In this document: positions 61,672-64,000 of the stretch, piece by piece
Layout: each line of letters begins with the position of its first letter
Numbering within the stretch: position 1 is the stretch's first letter
Assembly (NCBI RefSeq): GCF_014649715.1
Contig: NZ_BMTO01000015.1
Coordinates: 1 to 64,000, forward strand
Source of the DNA: Streptomyces lateritius
GTDB taxonomy: Bacteria; Actinomycetota; Actinomycetes; Streptomycetales; Streptomycetaceae
Length of the DNA: 64,000 nt
Direction: 5' to 3'
Translations under genes and position numbers: made by a program
The notes under the pieces: model-generated
Database searches by the model: none
Seen by the model: the letters and a program-made list of their open reading frames with translations, nothing else
What the model was told of the DNA's origin: nothing

Positions 61672-64000
61672 ATGGGGATCGGTGAGCTCGCTCGGGAGGC
61701 GCACGTGCCCGCAGGAACTGGCGCTGCCACTGCGCCGCGCACGCTCGCGGAGGCGCTGCGCGCGCGGGGTGACGAGGGGCTCGCCGCGCTGCTGCGGGCC
61801 AGACCGGACCTGCTCTCCCCGGTCCCGAACGATCTGACCCAGCTCGCCACCCGGGCCGGTACGCGCGCCTCCGTCGTGCGCGCGCTCGAGCGGCTCGACC
61901 GGTTCACGCTGCAGACCGCCGAGGCCCTCGCGGTGGCCCCGGACCCCGCCCCGTACCCCGTACTCCTCGCCCTGCTCACCGGCGACGACGGCGATCCGGA
62001 CGTCGAGGCGGCGCTGCCGCGCGCGGTCGAGGCACTGCGCGAGCAGGCGCTCGTCTGGGGCGAGGAGGACCGGCTGCGGCTGGTGCGGACCGCGCGGGAG
62101 CTGCTCGCGCCGTCACCGCAGCACCCGTCGCCGACGGGACTCGGACCGGCCGTCGTCGAGGCCACGGCCGGGATGTCGCCCGGCCGGATCCAGGAGATCA
62201 TCGCGACCGCCGGGCTGCCCGCGACGCACGACCCGGTCTCCGCCGTGGCGGCCCTGACGGAGCTGTTCACCGACCGGGAGCGGATGGGCGAGCTCCTGGA
62301 CACGGCGCCCTCGGAGGCGTTGACCGTGCTCGACCGGCTGGTGTGGGGCCCGCCGTACGGAGAGGTCACGGCGGACCCGGCGCCGCCCGTGCGCTGGCTG
62401 CGCGACCGCGGTCTGCTGCTTCCGGTCTCGACGCGGACCGTGGTGCTGCCACGGGAGGCGGCGCTGCACCTGCGCGGCGGGCGGGCGCACCGGACGCCGG
62501 AGCCGCATCCGCCGGCCCTGTCCGTCCTGCGCGAGTACCGCCCACAGGTTGTGGACAGTGCGGCGGCGGGCCAGGCGTACACCGCCCTCGCGACCGTCGA
62601 GGACCTGCTGAAGTCGTGGGACCGGGGCGGCCCGCCGGTGCTGCGCGCCGGCGGGATCTCCGTACGGGAGCTCAAGCGGGTCGCGGCCACGCTGGACGTC
62701 ACGGAACCGGTCGCCGCCTTCTGGCTGGAGCTCTGCTACGGCGCGGGGCTGCTGGCCTCGGACGGCGAGGCGGACGAGCGGTACGCGCCGACACCGGCGT
62801 ACGACGACTGGCTGGACCTGCCGGCGGCCGAGCGGTGGTCCCGGCTCGTCACGGCCTGGCTGACCGCGACCCGTACGCCCGGTCTGGTCGGCGGCCAGGA
62901 CGCGAAGGGCCGCACCCTGTCCGCCCTGGGCGCTGACCTGGACCGGGGCGCGGCCCCGGAGGTCCGGCGCCGGGTGCTGACCCTCCAGGCGACACTGCCG
63001 CCGGGCTCGGCCGCGGACCCCGAGACGCTGCTGGCCCGGCTGCGGTGGGAGCGCCCGCTCCGCGGCGGCGCGACGGCGTCCGCGGGCGCGGCCGGAGCCC
63101 GCGGCGGCCAGGCGGCCCCTGCCCGTACCGGACCGGAAGCGAGCCCCGGCACGACCGGAACCACGGGCGGCACCGGCTACGGCGGTGGCCGACAGGGTGG
63201 CGGTTACGGAACCGGCGCCCCCACCCTCGCCTCCACCTCCGACCTCCGCTCCCGGATCGCCGTCTGGACCCTCACCGAGGCCGAGATGCTCGGCATCACC
63301 GGCCGCGGCGCCCTCTCCACCCCCGCCCGCGCGCTGCTCAACCTGCCGCTCGCCGAGGCCGCGGCCGACGCGCTCACCGGCGTCGGCGGCGGGGTCGAGC
63401 TGTCCGTCGCCGCCTCCCGGGCCGCGACCCTGCTCGCCCCGCTCCTCCCCGAGCCCGTCGACCACGTCCTGCTCCAGGCCGACCTGACGGCCGTCGCGCC
63501 CGGCCCGCTCCAGCGCCCGCTCGCCGACATGCTCGGGGTGCTCGCGGACGTGGAATCGAAGGGTGGCGCGACCGTCTTCCGGTTCACGCCCGGTTCGGTC
63601 CGCCGCGCGCTCGACGCCGGGAGCACCGCCTCCGACCTGCACGACTTCCTGACCGCCCACTCCCGTACACCGGTGCCCCAGCCCCTCTCGTACCTCATCG
63701 ACGACGTGGCGCGCAGGCACGGCCACCTGCGGATCGGCGCCGCTTCGGCGTACGTCCGCTGCGACGACGACGCCCTCCTCGGCGAGATCCTGGCCGACAA
63801 GCGGTCCGCGTCGCTGCGGCTGCGCCGCCTCGCGCCGACGGTCCTGGCCGCCCAGACCGATCCGGCGTCGCTGCTCGACGGGCTGCGGTCGATGGGGTAC
63901 GCCCCCGCCGCCGAATCGGCGGAGGGCGACGTCCTGGTCACCCGTACCGACGCCGTCCGCACCCCGGCGAGGACCGCGCCCGCGCCCGTCCCCGACGGCC
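61672..64000 (+). CDS. helicase-family protein (XPB-like N-terminal and C-terminal regions), 3' end outside
   Basis: An open frame of at least 776 codons. The N-terminal ~450 residues match the helicase-associated region of actinobacterial 'helicase C-terminal domain-containing' proteins (LTQLATRAGTRASVVRALERL; LVWGPPYGEV), followed by a Gly-rich linker near residue 500 and VDHVLLQADLTAVAPGPL, the start of the XPB/Ssl2-like conserved domain. Helicase ATPase motifs are not seen in the part present, so activity is doubtful. TAACGT 7 nt before the ATG suggests a leaderless transcript. The gene continues past the window edge. Confidence 0.8.
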   Translation, partial: MGIGELAREAHVPAGTGAATAPRTLAEALRARGDEGLAALLRARPDLLSPVPNDLTQLATRAGTRASVVRALERLDRFTLQTAEALAVAPDPAPYPVLLALLTGDDGDPDVEAALPRAVEALREQALVWGEEDRLRLVRTARELLAPSPQHPSPTGLGPAVVEATAGMSPGRIQEIIATAGLPATHDPVSAVAALTELFTDRERMGELLDTAPSEALTVLDRLVWGPPYGEVTADPAPPVRWLRDRGLLLPVSTRTVVLPREAALHLRGGRAHRTPEPHPPALSVLREYRPQVVDSAAAGQAYTALATVEDLLKSWDRGGPPVLRAGGISVRELKRVAATLDVTEPVAAFWLELCYGAGLLASDGEADERYAPTPAYDDWLDLPAAERWSRLVTAWLTATRTPGLVGGQDAKGRTLSALGADLDRGAAPEVRRRVLTLQATLPPGSAADPETLLARLRWERPLRGGATASAGAAGARGGQAAPARTGPEASPGTTGTTGGTGYGGGRQGGGYGTGAPTLASTSDLRSRIAVWTLTEAEMLGITGRGALSTPARALLNLPLAEAAADALTGVGGGVELSVAASRAATLLAPLLPEPVDHVLLQADLTAVAPGPLQRPLADMLGVLADVESKGGATVFRFTPGSVRRALDAGSTASDLHDFLTAHSRTPVPQPLSYLIDDVARRHGHLRIGAASAYVRCDDDALLGEILADKRSASLRLRRLAPTVLAAQTDPASLLDGLRSMGYAPAAESAEGDVLVTRTDAVRTPARTAPAPVPDG

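Noticed and set aside
61672..64000. Active DEAD-box helicase
   Set aside because: No Walker A or DExH motif is visible in the part present; only the family resemblance of the N-terminal and middle regions supports the name.

Overview
The window looks like chromosomal DNA of a Streptomyces or close relative. GC is very high, GTG starts are frequent, genes are packed and often overlap by 4 bp, and there is futalosine-type menaquinone synthesis (mqnB, mqnD), a mycothiol-dependent-isomerase-like protein, a mycobacterial-type serC, DUF2530, DUF2771 and DUF3027 proteins, and an actinobacterial cysteine-type leader peptide. I see no rRNA, tRNA, CRISPR array, prophage or large biosynthetic cluster.

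Layout. 1-100: the 5' end of an IS630-like transposase running off the left edge. 0.2-5.2 kb: an orphan PAS-PAS-GAF protein and a large secreted FG-GAP protein, separated by a 464-bp gap holding a consensus promoter, a 12-codon ORF behind a perfect anti-anti-Shine-Dalgarno sequence, and strong nested stems. I treat this as an undescribed structured RNA. 5.4-9.0 kb: an ABC-2 exporter divergent from an HxlR regulator fused to a peroxiredoxin, with tandem operator-like repeats between. 9.0-12.2 kb: pdxH, citrate synthase and an isopenicillin-N-synthase-like oxygenase preceded by a cysteine-type leader peptide. 12.2-22.5 kb: an eight-gene leftward operon (CoA ligase, acyl-CoA dehydrogenase, biotin-dependent carboxylase, hydratase, AtuA-like protein, a DinB-like MSH-isomerase relative) ending in its TetR gene and headed by a 20-bp perfect palindrome over its promoter; it resembles acyclic-terpene or leucine-type branched acid degradation. 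22.5-32.1 kb: a broken remnant gene, a DMT exporter with divergent LysR, an MBL protein, a D-lactate/glycolate dehydrogenase fusion divergent from serC, a cupin, and a DrrAB-type exporter. 32.1-42.8 kb: the TetR gene divergent from that exporter, a secreted propeller protein, two SGNH-like hydrolases, AhpD-like and MarR genes, aldo/keto reductase, GNAT enzymes, thpR, a 29-residue membrane peptide and a MarR-MFS pair. 42.9-52 kb: a ribbon-helix-helix protein, a purine-type NCS2 permease, DUF2530, a P-type ATPase, a sacsin/Hsp90-like ATPase and DUF3027. 52-57.6 kb: an MFS transporter, a DUF2771 lipoprotein, mqnB-mqnD, a cold-shock-domain protein, a small membrane protein and a HAD phosphatase. 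57.7-60.6 kb: a FecCD-FecCD-ATPase iron-siderophore importer without its binding protein. 60.7-64 kb: a HAAS-like membrane protein divergent from a helicase-family protein that runs off the right edge.

Regulation is mostly local: several transporters sit beside a divergent or co-transcribed regulator with a clear dyad between them (HxlR, TetR, LysR, MarR). At least nine genes carry a TANNNT hexamer 6-8 nt before the start codon, so leaderless transcription seems common here. Several enzymes carry in-frame palindromic or repeat insertions of a kind common in Streptomyces (accA-like, atuA-like, FAD/Fe-S dehydrogenase, mqnD, mqnB).
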